64,000 nucleotides of DNA from Acinetobacter pittii. Lineage in GTDB: Bacteria; Pseudomonadota; Gammaproteobacteria; Pseudomonadales; Moraxellaceae. The stretch covers positions 2,604,001 to 2,668,000 of the forward strand of contig NZ_CP139249.1 of assembly GCF_034064985.1 (NCBI RefSeq). The letters are read 5' to 3'. Below the pieces are notes generated by a model, which worked only from the letters and a program-made list of their open reading frames with translations, had not been told where the DNA came from and made no database searches. Position numbers and translations under genes: made by a program. Position 1 is the first letter of the stretch; every line of letters starts with the position of its first letter. Of this stretch, positions 16,755 through 25,513 are shown in pieces.

Positions 16755-17705
16755 TTATTTGATCTTGTGCTTGAATGCCACAATACGGATCTGTTTAGGA
16801 TCGTAAACACGTTCCCAGTTTGCAGCTGTAGCAAGACCGGCATTATTAGGAGCAATACCTGTATCACCTGCCCATTTAATGCCGCGAGGATGTAGCACAA
16901 AGTGACGGCGGTTAATAAGAATGTCAGTACCCGCTAAACTGTCACGGTCAGTCTCTACACCTACTGGTGCGCCAATATCTTGGAATCCAATCGCACCTTG
17001 GCCAAACAAGAATGAGGTAAAGACATCACCTTCAACCGGCATGCCATCATCTACAATCACACGGCGATCCATAAAAGTTTTGTAAAGCACTACACCATCA
17101 GCATCACGCACAGTTTCAATTAAACCTTGCTTGGCTAGTGCTGCCATTGTGAAAGAGTGCATTGAAATCGCTGTTAATTTATCAACAGCATCTCCCAGTT
17201 TATAAGATGCATCGATAAATGAATGACCATCAATTACGGCAGCTGCTCCAGTTCCAGCCGAAATATCATGGGTATTGCCTGTCATGCTGGCCGCCCCGAA
17301 TACACCTTTAAGGGTGTTTACGGTAAAACCTTGAAACTCACGCGACCAGTAATCTGCCACCAGATCACCAACCGCACCAAGTGGATCGTCACCAGATAAT
17401 GCTTTAGCCAAATCATTAGCGCCCCATGCTTTACCACGTGCATGAAGAATCGCAATGTCCTTGCCTGAAGTGATGTTATTTACAGATAAAGGTTTTGAAT
17501 CTGAAAGTACTTCTGACTCACCACTTAAATCATTCCAGAATGGGATATTTACAGTTGTACCACCCTCTGTTCCGAAAGCTACATCTACATCTAAATCCCC
17601 AACAATGCCAGACTGCCATAATGCAGACTTTTCAGCAGTTTTATTTAATACGTACGGAGTGAATAACTCGGGTACGATTACATCAGCAATTTTTGTGTCG
17701 CCCAT
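16755..17705 (-). CDS. major capsid protein
   Basis: A 316-residue protein recognised as the siphophage major capsid (coat) family that follows a scaffold in A. baumannii prophages. Recognition points are FTPYVLNKTAEKSALWQSG at the N-terminus, TVNIPFWNDLSG, a central VADYWSREFQ helix and INRRHFVLHPRGIKW near the C-terminus. A GGAGT ribosome site precedes ATG. It forms the icosahedral shell. Confidence 0.85.
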   Translation of the reverse strand: MGDTKIADVIVPELFTPYVLNKTAEKSALWQSGIVGDLDVDVAFGTEGGTTVNIPFWNDLSGESEVLSDSKPLSVNNITSGKDIAILHARGKAWGANDLAKALSGDDPLGAVGDLVADYWSREFQGFTVNTLKGVFGAASMTGNTHDISAGTGAAAVIDGHSFIDASYKLGDAVDKLTAISMHSFTMAALAKQGLIETVRDADGVVLYKTFMDRRVIVDDGMPVEGDVFTSFLFGQGAIGFQDIGAPVGVETDRDSLAGTDILINRRHFVLHPRGIKWAGDTGIAPNNAGLATAANWERVYDPKQIRIVAFKHKIK

Positions 17706-17718
17706 TAGGCTTTACTCC

Positions 17719-18510
17719 TTAAAGTTTAATACCGTGTTTTGCCGCTAGCTCTTTAGCTAGTTGCGGATTTTCATTTCGTAATTGCGCCAATTTGGTCATA
17801 TTTACCGAGCCATCTGCTTTGAGAATGTCTGGCTGACCTTTTGAATTGTTGCTACCTGGTGCGCCCATACCATTTGGTTTTGGCCAGAAATACGGTTTTT
17901 GCTCACGTAAAGATTCAACCCATTCTTTTGGCGATAATGCTGTTTGGCCATCTTTGCCGATGACCACTTCTCCGTTTTCATCAACTGCCACAGCTTTGCC
18001 GTTTTCATCTAATGCAAATTTTGACTGAGCTAAAAAGGCGATATCAGGGGTCGCTTCAGGCAATGCTTCAAGTTCAATAGCAGCCTGCACAATTTGGCTC
18101 TGTACTACTGATTTCTTAAATTTCTCGGCATATGCTTCAGCTTTATCTGCGCGTTCTTTTTCAGCCTTCAGCAACTTTTCATGCTCTTCACGCATCTTCT
18201 CGGTACGCTTCTGAATCACTTCGTTAACCTTGCCTTCCGCGATTAATTTGGCCTCTTCATCCTGGTCAATTTGAGCAAAGACTTTTTTAACAATTTCAGG
18301 ATCAATCCCTTCAAATTGTTTTTGAAGTTCCTGAAGTTGTCGATTTGCAGTTCTTGCAGCCTCACGCTCGCTTTGAAGTGCAGATTTCAAACCTTTTGGA
18401 TCTTCATAACCTTCCAAATCAAGGCGAAACTTCCCGTTCTCCTCGACATATAAAGCTCGGTGTTCTTCTTTGATTGCATCAAGTGAATCAACAATAAATG
18501 GCAATGACAT
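17719..18510 (-). CDS. capsid scaffolding protein
   Basis: A 263-residue, highly charged helical protein. A long coiled coil (about residues 45-150, rich in Glu/Lys/Gln/Ala) precedes a flexible Gly/Asn-rich linker and a basic C-terminus (AKELAAKHGIKL). Scaffold proteins guide capsid assembly and are then removed or cleaved. ATG 18510 with GAGAGG upstream is preferred to a TTG two codons earlier. It is placed right before the capsid gene. Confidence 0.8.
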   Translation of the reverse strand: MSLPFIVDSLDAIKEEHRALYVEENGKFRLDLEGYEDPKGLKSALQSEREAARTANRQLQELQKQFEGIDPEIVKKVFAQIDQDEEAKLIAEGKVNEVIQKRTEKMREEHEKLLKAEKERADKAEAYAEKFKKSVVQSQIVQAAIELEALPEATPDIAFLAQSKFALDENGKAVAVDENGEVVIGKDGQTALSPKEWVESLREQKPYFWPKPNGMGAPGSNNSKGQPDILKADGSVNMTKLAQLRNENPQLAKELAAKHGIKL

Positions 18511-18554
18511 GTTCAAACCTCTCGTTTGATTGGGGTAAAGCCTTATCTCAAGGC

Positions 18555-18580
18555 ATTAAAAAAGCACCCGGAGGTGCTAA
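18555..18580 (-). terminator. intrinsic terminator before scaffold gene
   Basis: AGCACC, loop TCCG, GGTGCT and a T run read leftwards. Confidence 0.8.
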
Positions 18581-18596
18581 GGTTAAAAATTAAGTT

Positions 18597-18749
18597 CTAA
18601 TTGATGAGTGCAATCGCTTTTAATCTTTCAAAAGTAAAACCATAAATTGCCATGGCTCTTGAAATCTTAATTTGAAGAAAAGGCACCAGAATTAATTTTG
18701 TGCTCAGAATATATTGAGCATCTGACATATTGATTTGCTTTTCAGACAT
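18597..18749 (-). CDS. small hypothetical protein (50 aa)
   Basis: A short ORF, MSEKQINMSDAQYILSTKLI at the start and a second half with basic and hydrophobic residues ending IALIN. An AAAGG motif lies about 7 bp before ATG. It lies 22 bp after the 18771-19007 gene and before a terminator, so it is probably the last gene of that small unit. Supported by spacing and ribosome site only. Confidence 0.45.
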   Translation of the reverse strand: MSEKQINMSDAQYILSTKLILVPFLQIKISRAMAIYGFTFERLKAIALIN

Positions 18750-18770
18750 TTGTAGTACCTTTAGCTACGT

Positions 18771-19007
18771 TTACTTTTTATTCCAAACCTCTGATCTAGG
18801 TTCATCACCAACTAAGCGGATGCCTTGAGGACCACCTACATCAAATGTTGCCGTGATAGTCGCTGGACCCTCAAAAACACTACAATTCATTTTTACAGCG
18901 GTTAATCCAGCTAATGGAATACCTGTTTCCTCGTCACAAAGAGCAAGATGAGAAGATTTATCTGAAACTCTTTTAAGTACCAAATGTCTAACTTTTGATT
19001 CACTCAT
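18771..19007 (-). CDS. small hypothetical phage protein
   Basis: A 78-residue protein with a beta-rich pattern (RHLVLKRV, AVKMNCSVFEGPATITATFDVGG). No signal or membrane segment. It lies between Mu F-like and scaffold genes and is followed by the 50-residue ORF. Not recognised. Confidence 0.5.
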   Translation of the reverse strand: MSESKVRHLVLKRVSDKSSHLALCDEETGIPLAGLTAVKMNCSVFEGPATITATFDVGGPQGIRLVGDEPRSEVWNKK

Positions 19008-19029
19008 AAGCCAAACTCCATAAATGACA

Positions 19030-19050
19030 AAAGCGCCATTTGGGCGCTTA
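19030..19050 (-). terminator. stem-loop terminator
   Basis: AAGCGCC and GGCGCTT form a 7-bp stem with loop ATTTG, followed leftwards by TTTGTC; moderate T run. It ends the 19106-19498 exported-protein unit. Confidence 0.55.
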
Positions 19051-19105
19051 TATAGGTGAAAATTGTGTCTTAAGTGAGTTTAGAATTACCTGTAATCGGC
19101 AATAA

Positions 19106-19498
19106 TTACTCACAGTTAAATCCAGTTCCAACAAGGTCTTTTTTCAAATTTGAAACGAGAGTTTGTTGTTCCTGCTGTTGTCCACTAAGATAATTTTTAT
19201 CTAGAGTCTCTGCACCATCAATAGATTTATAAAGCTCTTTAGATTCCTCTAAATTGTCTTTTAAAAACGTGGTGAGATTTAGTTTCGCCTGGGCGGCTCT
19301 ACATAAATTATTTTTAGCTTCTAAATCTTGAGTAGCCTGTTTTACTTGACCAGTTGTAGGATCAAAAGAATATGCATTTACCATTGCTGACTCCAAAGCT
19401 TCAGACAATCGATCATATTCTTTAAGATATTTTTGACTTGGTTCAGCTAAACAAGTGATGGAAATTAGGGTTAGACATACAAAAGCTATTGTTTTCAT
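19106..19498 (-). CDS. exported helical protein (moron)
   Basis: A 130-residue protein starting MKTIAFVCLTLISITCLAEP, a signal peptide probably cut after CLA. The mature part is helical and Gln/Leu/Lys-rich with two Cys (NNLCRAAQ and the C-terminal NCE), perhaps disulfide-linked. An internal Met is used as start because the upstream residues do not form a signal. Not recognised. It interrupts the head genes as envelope-directed cargo. Confidence 0.55.
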   Translation of the reverse strand: MKTIAFVCLTLISITCLAEPSQKYLKEYDRLSEALESAMVNAYSFDPTTGQVKQATQDLEAKNNLCRAAQAKLNLTTFLKDNLEESKELYKSIDGAETLDKNYLSGQQQEQQTLVSNLKKDLVGTGFNCE

Positions 19499-19542
19499 AT
19501 TGTATAAATTCTGATGTTTTAAAAAATATAACATAAGAAAAA

Positions 19543-20649
19543 TTACAGACCCAACTTTTTAAAAGCTTTTTCATCCAACTTTCTCAAATCATCTAAGCTA
19601 TAGAAACGGCCTTCAGGATCAAAGAACTTATCAAAATCAAATTTCCCATCTTTATAGAGCTTAAAGCGCTTTGGCCCTAGCCACTCCCTTTGAAAGAAAT
19701 CATCTGTTTTCTTAAAGAACTCTTTGAATGTGGTGTTTGCATCTAACTGTCCTATTAACTGGCTTCGCTCTTCTTTGGGGATGTCTTTAACTCTACGTTC
19801 GTCCATTACAAATGGCCGTTCACCGATAAGTTGACCATCTTTTTTAACTGGTACTAGTTCGCTGCGACAATTAGGATGCAACGGCGGTACACGTTTTGCC
19901 GGATCATCAATCCTCCAGACAGTACCGTCAAAATGAGCACAAAGCTTAGATGTTCTTCCATCCAATACACTAATAAAACAAACATACTCAAAACCTAACT
20001 GTTTGAAAGTATCTAAATACGTTTGATTAGCAACATGACTACGAACTGTTCTTACGGTACGTTCAATATCCGTCTTAGAGCTACTTAAAAGCCCATCCTC
20101 ATAATTAAGGCGCTTGGTGCCGCGAATACGCTGAACTATTTCCTGATTAGTTTTGCCTGAGCTAATCCCGTCACGGATAGCATATTCGACCTTTTGACGT
20201 GCGCTTTCAGCAATTTTACTTAGAAGATCATCAACTAATGCTCCACCTACTAAGGGTACTTTTTTAGCTGCTGCATATAGCTTTTCACCATTTGGCTTTT
20301 TGATCTTTCCGCCATATAGCTTCGCCGTATAATTAGCTTCATATATTGCCAACGCTGTGGCAGAAATGGCAAAAGCTTCAGGTAAGAAAGTATTTAGTCC
20401 AAGGAACCACTGAGAAATTAAATCTCGAATCTCTTTGAGATTAGCCGTAGTGTACTGTCCACTTGCGAGAGCCACCTTTTCAGCATCACTCAACTCATCA
20501 AGCAAATCCCGCAGCTTTGCCAACATTATTATCGACTCATCATTAAAGATTTTTAGTAGCTCATTAACAGATTGAGAAGACACCCGATATAAGTACGCCT
20601 GATGTTGGGTAAGTACTTCAATCAATGATTTATCTTCTTTTGAAGCCAT
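19543..20649 (-). CDS. Mu gpF-like head morphogenesis (minor capsid) protein
   Basis: A 368-residue protein with the Phage_Mu_F core near residues 175-275. Recognition points are RTVRSHVANQTYLDTF, CFISVLDGRTSKLCAHFDG and the metal-site-like VPPLHPNCRSELVPV. Proteins of this family bind near the portal inside the head and help head assembly. GAGG precedes ATG, 9 bp after the portal stop. The C-terminal 90 residues are charged and specific to this phage group. Confidence 0.85.
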   Translation of the reverse strand: MASKEDKSLIEVLTQHQAYLYRVSSQSVNELLKIFNDESIIMLAKLRDLLDELSDAEKVALASGQYTTANLKEIRDLISQWFLGLNTFLPEAFAISATALAIYEANYTAKLYGGKIKKPNGEKLYAAAKKVPLVGGALVDDLLSKIAESARQKVEYAIRDGISSGKTNQEIVQRIRGTKRLNYEDGLLSSSKTDIERTVRTVRSHVANQTYLDTFKQLGFEYVCFISVLDGRTSKLCAHFDGTVWRIDDPAKRVPPLHPNCRSELVPVKKDGQLIGERPFVMDERRVKDIPKEERSQLIGQLDANTTFKEFFKKTDDFFQREWLGPKRFKLYKDGKFDFDKFFDPEGRFYSLDDLRKLDEKAFKKLGL

Positions 20650-20658
20650 ACATCACCT

Positions 20659-22005
20659 CTACAAAGGAGTGTTATCTCGCTCTATTTCTACCCGCTTCAC
20701 TTCTTCCTGATAGTCGTGAGCTGGTAATTTACCTGTCATCAGGTATTCCCAATATGTGCGGAAAGAGTTTTTCCCTGAAATAGCACCCTCATAAAGCTGT
20801 TTTGCAAGATTAATATCCGTGACCTGCACAATAAACTCAGGTTCAACCGTAAATGAATATTTTGTCGAATCCAGCTTTAACCACTGCGCTGCATACTTAA
20901 TGGCTTGTTCAATTGCTGCAGCTGCACACATCACGATACTGTGAAGACTTGCCTGCTGGTCATCCTGACGTGCACGGCGTGCCTCACCTGATTCTTGTGT
21001 ATTGGTATCAACTACTTTAGCCCCAGCTTCTAATGCTGAATTCTTTTGCGCATCCATTTCCTTTTTAGTGAGTTCAATGCCGTTACCTGAAATTTCTAAA
21101 TAACCACATTGTGAATTTGGAGGAAGACTCCAGACAGCCATAACACCAGTAACGTTAATATCATCATCATCGTCATCATCAAGGCCACTAATCCAAGGTT
21201 GCGGATGGGCCGTATGGTGAAGAGACTGGTAATAATCTGCACTGAGCTGGTAATACTTCAGAGCAGCCTTGGCCATTGTCAAAAGCGGTATGGTACCTAC
21301 ATCCGGAGAATTACTAGTGGCACCGCAGAAAACAAATGGTGTGAAAGAAAGTTGATTACCGCCGAGATCGGGAGTTTTATCCTCCACATTTGAACCATCG
21401 AACAATCGGACCGCTAATGCTCCATCATCCATAGATAGAACGCGGTGAACCGTTTTAGTTTCGTGCCCGAATTCATCTTCACTATTATCAAATTGCTCCT
21501 CGAGCACTAACAGTTTTAAATCCTTTCGACCACCGATACTGTTTTCCTTCCAGTTGATAATAGATAACGCATCATATAAGGCGAAATATGGCACTCCTTT
21601 AGCATCAACATCAACAAGCAGCCCACAGCGCCCAAACTCTAGCAACTCTGAACAAATGCGAATAAAGAGCTGTTTAAGCCCAAAACCATCATTGGTTGCA
21701 TTCTCTATCAAACCCTTTAACAGAGAACTTTCAATTACGATGTTAGGTTCCAGCTTTGAAACTAAACCAATCATCGTGCGTAATGCGTCCTGAACCCATA
21801 GCGGATACTGAGCTCGACTTAGATAGGCCTTATAAATCTCTCCAGTCGTATCACCTTGCTTTTCAGCCTCAATCATTCCGGCCGATTTAGCTAGGTACTT
21901 AGTTTGTGCCTGTTTAATCTGCTCTTCACCAGCAACGGCGTCTCGCATAATTAACCAGCTTTTTTGTGCAGCAATATACTGCGGATGTTTATCAGTAACT
22001 GCCAT
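20659..22005 (-). CDS. portal protein (DUF4055 family)
   Basis: A 448-residue protein with the DUF4055 portal pattern: the N-terminal MAVTDKHPQYIAAQKSW, YLSRAQYPLWVQDALRTMIG, and GFGLKQLFIRICSELLEFGR. The acidic DDDDDDD patch (near residue 275) and the Gln/Ser-rich ESGEARRARQDDQQASLHS helix follow. Portals form the dodecameric gate for DNA packaging. It lies directly after the large terminase, as usual. Confidence 0.85.
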   Translation of the reverse strand: MAVTDKHPQYIAAQKSWLIMRDAVAGEEQIKQAQTKYLAKSAGMIEAEKQGDTTGEIYKAYLSRAQYPLWVQDALRTMIGLVSKLEPNIVIESSLLKGLIENATNDGFGLKQLFIRICSELLEFGRCGLLVDVDAKGVPYFALYDALSIINWKENSIGGRKDLKLLVLEEQFDNSEDEFGHETKTVHRVLSMDDGALAVRLFDGSNVEDKTPDLGGNQLSFTPFVFCGATSNSPDVGTIPLLTMAKAALKYYQLSADYYQSLHHTAHPQPWISGLDDDDDDDINVTGVMAVWSLPPNSQCGYLEISGNGIELTKKEMDAQKNSALEAGAKVVDTNTQESGEARRARQDDQQASLHSIVMCAAAAIEQAIKYAAQWLKLDSTKYSFTVEPEFIVQVTDINLAKQLYEGAISGKNSFRTYWEYLMTGKLPAHDYQEEVKRVEIERDNTPL

Positions 22006-22019
22006 AAAAACACCAATAA

Positions 22020-22042
22020 AAAAGCACCTAAAAAGGTGCGTT
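22020..22042 (-). terminator. stem-loop terminator after large terminase
   Basis: GCACC, loop, GGTGC followed by TTTTTT leftwards; a short stem between terminase and portal. Confidence 0.6.
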
Positions 22043-22044
22043 GT

Positions 22045-23361
22045 TTAAGACATTCCGCGAATCCTTCGAACTCCAACAGATTTCTTGTCGATCGGGAATA
22101 AATAAGCGATTGGATATGTACCTGCATCATTCATATGGTCAAAACCGGCACTCTTATCCGGCTGTCCATAATCATCATAGATTTGTCGCTCTAGGCATTT
22201 GGCAAAGTGAGGACATTTATCTACATTTACGAATAATCTACGCTCAGACAAAGTATTGCAGAGCATTCCGTTCATTGAGTTAATACGATCCTTAACAGCA
22301 GGGTTTCTACTGTTCACATGTACTTTAAAACCAGCCTTTCTTAGTAAAGCCAGATCCGTTTCACTAGCATTACTCGATTTTCGATTTTCACCTGAAGCAT
22401 CGGGATAAACTGCAACCTCATGATCTGGATAACGCTCTTGGATAGCTTCAATCATTGCTAGGGTATCGAACAGATTAACGAACTCATCGACCGCATGCAT
22501 ATGCTCACCACGGCGAACATATACCACAGCAGCCATCTTAGTAACGTTAAAGTCCATTCCCACATGAAGAACATCATTAGCCTTTACTGTTTCACTTGAT
22601 GCACTTAGCAACCGGTTAAAACAATAGTAGATGACGCCTTGATAGCTCTCAAAGCTTGCTTCATATTCCTGACTAAAAGTCTTAGGATCCATTTTTCGCT
22701 TAGCTACAATGATCTCAGACTCAGGAATATTCCCACCCTGAAGGGATGTATATGAAAAGCTTTTACAGTCTGGCTCATGCCCTGGCTGACCGTCCATGAA
22801 CGTGTCATAACAGTGGTTGAAGCCTTTAGGTGTTCCAATCCTTAAAACATGGCCACCTACCCTTTGTTCGCCGTTTACAACATATTTACAAGTTGAAAGC
22901 ATCGGGCGAAGTACTTCCTCCCATGCAGCCCATTTACAGTCAGCCCATTCATCAATAATTAAGAAAAATAAACCAGATCCACGAAGATCATCATAGTTAT
23001 CTAGACCTACAACTCGGATGATATGGCCACTTCTTAAAGTAATTGAACATTCAGTTTCATTCGGCTTTCCAGCACGCCAAGAAGCTGGAATTGCCTGTTT
23101 TAATCGCTTCCAAAAGACCCGTTTAGCTTGCTTAAAGGTAGGTGCTGCATACCAGATTTCATCCTCTACCGAAACATTCCATTTAGCCGCTAGTCTGGCT
23201 GCTCTTCGCATTTCCGCTTTGGCCAAGAATGTTTTACCGAAACGTCGACCACAAACAGCATCACGGAATCGGGCTTCTTTTTGCCAGCCCCATAAATAAA
23301 TATTGGCTTGTTTAGGTGTTAATTGAACTGAACCTTCTGGAGGATTAAAGAATTGGCTCAT
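22045..23361 (-). CDS. terminase large subunit
   Basis: A 438-residue packaging motor. The ATPase domain has Walker A CGRRFGKTF (about residues 37-45), Walker B LFFLIIDEWAD (about 125-135) and a coupling-motif-like TPKGFNH. The nuclease domain carries acidic motifs VGMDFNVTK, VAVYPDASG and HMNDAGTYP. ATG 23361 overlaps the small-subunit stop by 17 bp. It cuts concatemers and drives DNA into the prohead with the small subunit. Confidence 0.95.
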   Translation of the reverse strand: MSQFFNPPEGSVQLTPKQANIYLWGWQKEARFRDAVCGRRFGKTFLAKAEMRRAARLAAKWNVSVEDEIWYAAPTFKQAKRVFWKRLKQAIPASWRAGKPNETECSITLRSGHIIRVVGLDNYDDLRGSGLFFLIIDEWADCKWAAWEEVLRPMLSTCKYVVNGEQRVGGHVLRIGTPKGFNHCYDTFMDGQPGHEPDCKSFSYTSLQGGNIPESEIIVAKRKMDPKTFSQEYEASFESYQGVIYYCFNRLLSASSETVKANDVLHVGMDFNVTKMAAVVYVRRGEHMHAVDEFVNLFDTLAMIEAIQERYPDHEVAVYPDASGENRKSSNASETDLALLRKAGFKVHVNSRNPAVKDRINSMNGMLCNTLSERRLFVNVDKCPHFAKCLERQIYDDYGQPDKSAGFDHMNDAGTYPIAYLFPIDKKSVGVRRIRGMS

Positions 23362-23893
23362 TTGGTATCTCCTCATCAGGATTCAGCACAAGCTTGTAAT
23401 CCTCTTCAGGTGGACGATACTCAGGGGGATTCACTTCACGCTGTAACTTCTGAAGTTCGAGCTTTTTAATCTCAAGTTCGACTTCAGCTTTTGTTTGGCC
23501 TTCCTCACCACCATTTGCTCCTGTCGTTTCTTGGCGGTTGTTAAATTGCCCGCCAATGTCTTTAGCGGCTTGCTCAAGAATTTTTAAGGCTGTTTTGACG
23601 TTTCTAGTCTTCTCAAGCTGTCTTTGGTATTGCTTCAATCGGTAGTACTTATTGGCAATTGGAATATCAATTAAGCCTTTATCAAACTCATCTCTGGTTT
23701 TTTCAAATAGTTCGACATACTTTTTGCTTAAGTTCTTACCAGCAACTTTTGTAGGGTCATAAGTTGCAACTTGAACACGATCTATATCAACGCCAAACTC
23801 TTGTTTTACGAGTTCCGCCACTTCTTGAGGTGTATCACGACAAGCAAGAGACTGAACTATAAAGATTTTCACAGGCTCTTTTAGTGTCGCCAT
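23345..23893 (-). CDS. terminase small subunit (DUF2280 family)
   Basis: A 182-residue protein with the DUF2280 N-terminal helix-turn-helix (VKIFIVQSLACRDTPQEVAELVK), which binds packaging sites. A central helical segment and an acidic C-terminal tail follow, ending NPDEEIPNEPIL. GAGGAAG precedes ATG. It overlaps the large subunit, as coupled terminase genes often do. Confidence 0.85.
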   Translation of the reverse strand: MATLKEPVKIFIVQSLACRDTPQEVAELVKQEFGVDIDRVQVATYDPTKVAGKNLSKKYVELFEKTRDEFDKGLIDIPIANKYYRLKQYQRQLEKTRNVKTALKILEQAAKDIGGQFNNRQETTGANGGEEGQTKAEVELEIKKLELQKLQREVNPPEYRPPEEDYKLVLNPDEEIPNEPIL

Positions 23894-23931
23894 AACTTCC
23901 TCATCGTATAACTACGTATAACAAAATGGGC

Positions 23932-23953
23932 AAAAAAAAGAGCCATTTGGCTC
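23932..23953 (-). terminator. stem-loop terminator before terminase
   Basis: GAGCCA and TGGCTC with a run of eight T, read leftwards. The stem overlaps the stop codon of the metallopeptidase gene. Confidence 0.7.
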
Positions 23954-24593
23954 AATTGATTACACAGTTCCCGCAGCATTTTGAAATATCAAGATTCGAA
24001 ACAAACGGCGGATTTTTTGCGACTTCAATAAGTCGCTTAACATTTTTGCTTGGTCCATAACGTTTAACTACGCCAATAAACTCTTCAACGTCATGACCTG
24101 CAAGATAGTGCTTAGGAAGACCAGAACTATCGCTATAAACAATTTCTCCGTCCTCGTCTCTCATCACTCCAATGTGGTAAAGCTCATGTTCAAGTAAGTA
24201 ACAGAACTCTGTATCGTTTGCACGCTCACAGAAAGAAGCGTCGACAGTTATTAAGTATGTTGGCACAAAGCCGAACCAGTCTCGCATCTGTTGCTCTTGT
24301 CTAGCTTTACGCCAGCCACCAACATTGAACATGACTTTTTCGCACTGGCCTAAAACCATAGCTTGTTTGCTTTTATAAGCAGAAGAAGCCCAAGCAAATG
24401 CCAAGAACTCTTCATTATCATGAAGCAACTCAGCAATATGATCATGATCCGGGTTATGAAGAGGCCCACCAATCGTTAAGTAATTAGCAATAACCCACTT
24501 CTTTAAATCTGGTGCTGGAGTTATACGGATTGCTTCCTCTTCTTCAGCTTGGTCAATAAAATCAGTCGGTGGAAATGGTCTGATCTGCTCCAT
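23952..24593 (-). CDS. putative phage metallopeptidase
   Basis: A 213-residue protein with the zincin motif HELYH in LLEHELYHIGV (about residue 135) and a downstream His/Glu-rich segment (LAGHDVEEFIGV), the pattern of the phage 'putative metallopeptidase' family. The start at 24593 is an ATG; a TTG lies two codons earlier. It overlaps the upstream nuclease gene by 32 bp, so the two are coupled. The natural substrate is not known. The C-terminus carries a Cys cluster (KCCGNC). Confidence 0.75.
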   Translation of the reverse strand: MEQIRPFPPTDFIDQAEEEEAIRITPAPDLKKWVIANYLTIGGPLHNPDHDHIAELLHDNEEFLAFAWASSAYKSKQAMVLGQCEKVMFNVGGWRKARQEQQMRDWFGFVPTYLITVDASFCERANDTEFCYLLEHELYHIGVMRDEDGEIVYSDSSGLPKHYLAGHDVEEFIGVVKRYGPSKNVKRLIEVAKNPPFVSNLDISKCCGNCVIN

Positions 24594-24996
24594 CTTCAAT
24601 TCTCGCTAATTCACTTTTAATCCAGTTGATGACATATCCCGACAAAATAGAATCTGGATGAAAGCGCTCTATTTTGTAACCCATCCCTTCAGCTTGATCA
24701 TATCGATCAAGACTCCATGCTTTATTCGCCAGCTTTCCACCACGTCCACCAGACCAAGGCCCACCCTCTATTTCAATGAGCAAACGCAATTTCACAATAT
24801 GAAAATCAAAGCGCCAGTGTTTGGTATGGATCGGCTGAAACTTACTTTCAAATCCAATCGCCAAATCCTCAAGCTCTTCCTTAAGTGTTGCCTCAGCCTC
24901 GAGATATTTTTGCTTCGCCTTAGGCAATGGCCGGCTTTTAGGTTTAGTTTTAGGTTCTTTTTTCCGAGTAAGCCAAAAGTATTCTGTAGAATCCAT
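24562..24996 (-). CDS. PD-(D/E)XK nuclease-like protein (DUF559/Vsr type)
   Basis: A 144-residue protein. After a basic N-terminus it has HWRFDFHI followed by LLIEIEGGPWSGGR and later YDQAEGMGYKIERFHPD. These match, segment by segment, the DUF559/Vsr-type PD-(D/E)XK core: Asp, then ExE, then the helix-strand 'GfxvxRF'. The 28144-28548 gene is a clear paralogue. It may act as packaging-linked or recombination endonuclease; direct evidence is only the motif set. Confidence 0.6.
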   Translation of the reverse strand: MDSTEYFWLTRKKEPKTKPKSRPLPKAKQKYLEAEATLKEELEDLAIGFESKFQPIHTKHWRFDFHIVKLRLLIEIEGGPWSGGRGGKLANKAWSLDRYDQAEGMGYKIERFHPDSILSGYVINWIKSELARIEDGADQTISTD

Positions 24997-25009
24997 TATT
25001 CTTACCCAT

Positions 25010-25034
25010 AAAAAAAACCGCCCTTAGGCGGTGG
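25010..25034 (-). terminator. intrinsic terminator
   Basis: ACCGCC, loop, GGCGGT and a run of eight T read leftwards, between the 25058-25513 gene and the nuclease gene. Confidence 0.85.
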
Positions 25035-25057
25035 CTAAACTCACAGGCAATATAGTA

Positions 25058-25513
25058 TTACTTCTTAAAAGTTGCCTTATAAAGCTTTGAATTAAAGTAA
25101 TCCGTAATTTCTTTACCTTCGTTTTGAATTTTTTCCTCATTTAAGGGTAAAAAATCTAATTCAAATTTCAAGCTCATATACTCTGGAATAAACTTCTTTA
25201 TAGGCGGAGGTGGTTTAGGTCCACCTTCTGTAATTTTTTCGATTAATCCAGCTAACCATAAAATATACTCACCTTCTGAATTATGAGGAGGAATCAAACT
25301 CACATCTATTTTTACTTTACATTCATCTAATGGTCTACTGAACAATTCAACAAAATCAATAAAATTATATTTTAATTTAAATTCTGTTCCCTCAATTTCT
25401 CTGCGTATACATGTCATAAGTAAGTTCATATTTTCAATACAGTCATGTGAAAACAATTCCTCATCTTTAATTTTGTTATAAATATTTTCCGCAAACATGA
25501 GATACTGTGGCAT
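25058..25513 (-). CDS. hypothetical protein, paralogue of 26611-26964
   Basis: A 151-residue protein. Its middle shares a pattern with the 26611-26964 product: KLKYxxIDFxxxxSxPL, then KxKxDxSLIP, then ExxILWLxxxIxKIxE. This copy has an extra C-terminal extension with a Pro/Lys-rich stretch (GGPKPPPPIKKF). GAGGAG precedes ATG. The AT-rich genes between the late promoter and the terminase look like accessory cargo. Family not recognised. Confidence 0.55.
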   Translation of the reverse strand: MPQYLMFAENIYNKIKDEELFSHDCIENMNLLMTCIRREIEGTEFKLKYNFIDFVELFSRPLDECKVKIDVSLIPPHNSEGEYILWLAGLIEKITEGGPKPPPPIKKFIPEYMSLKFELDFLPLNEEKIQNEGKEITDYFNSKLYKATFKK

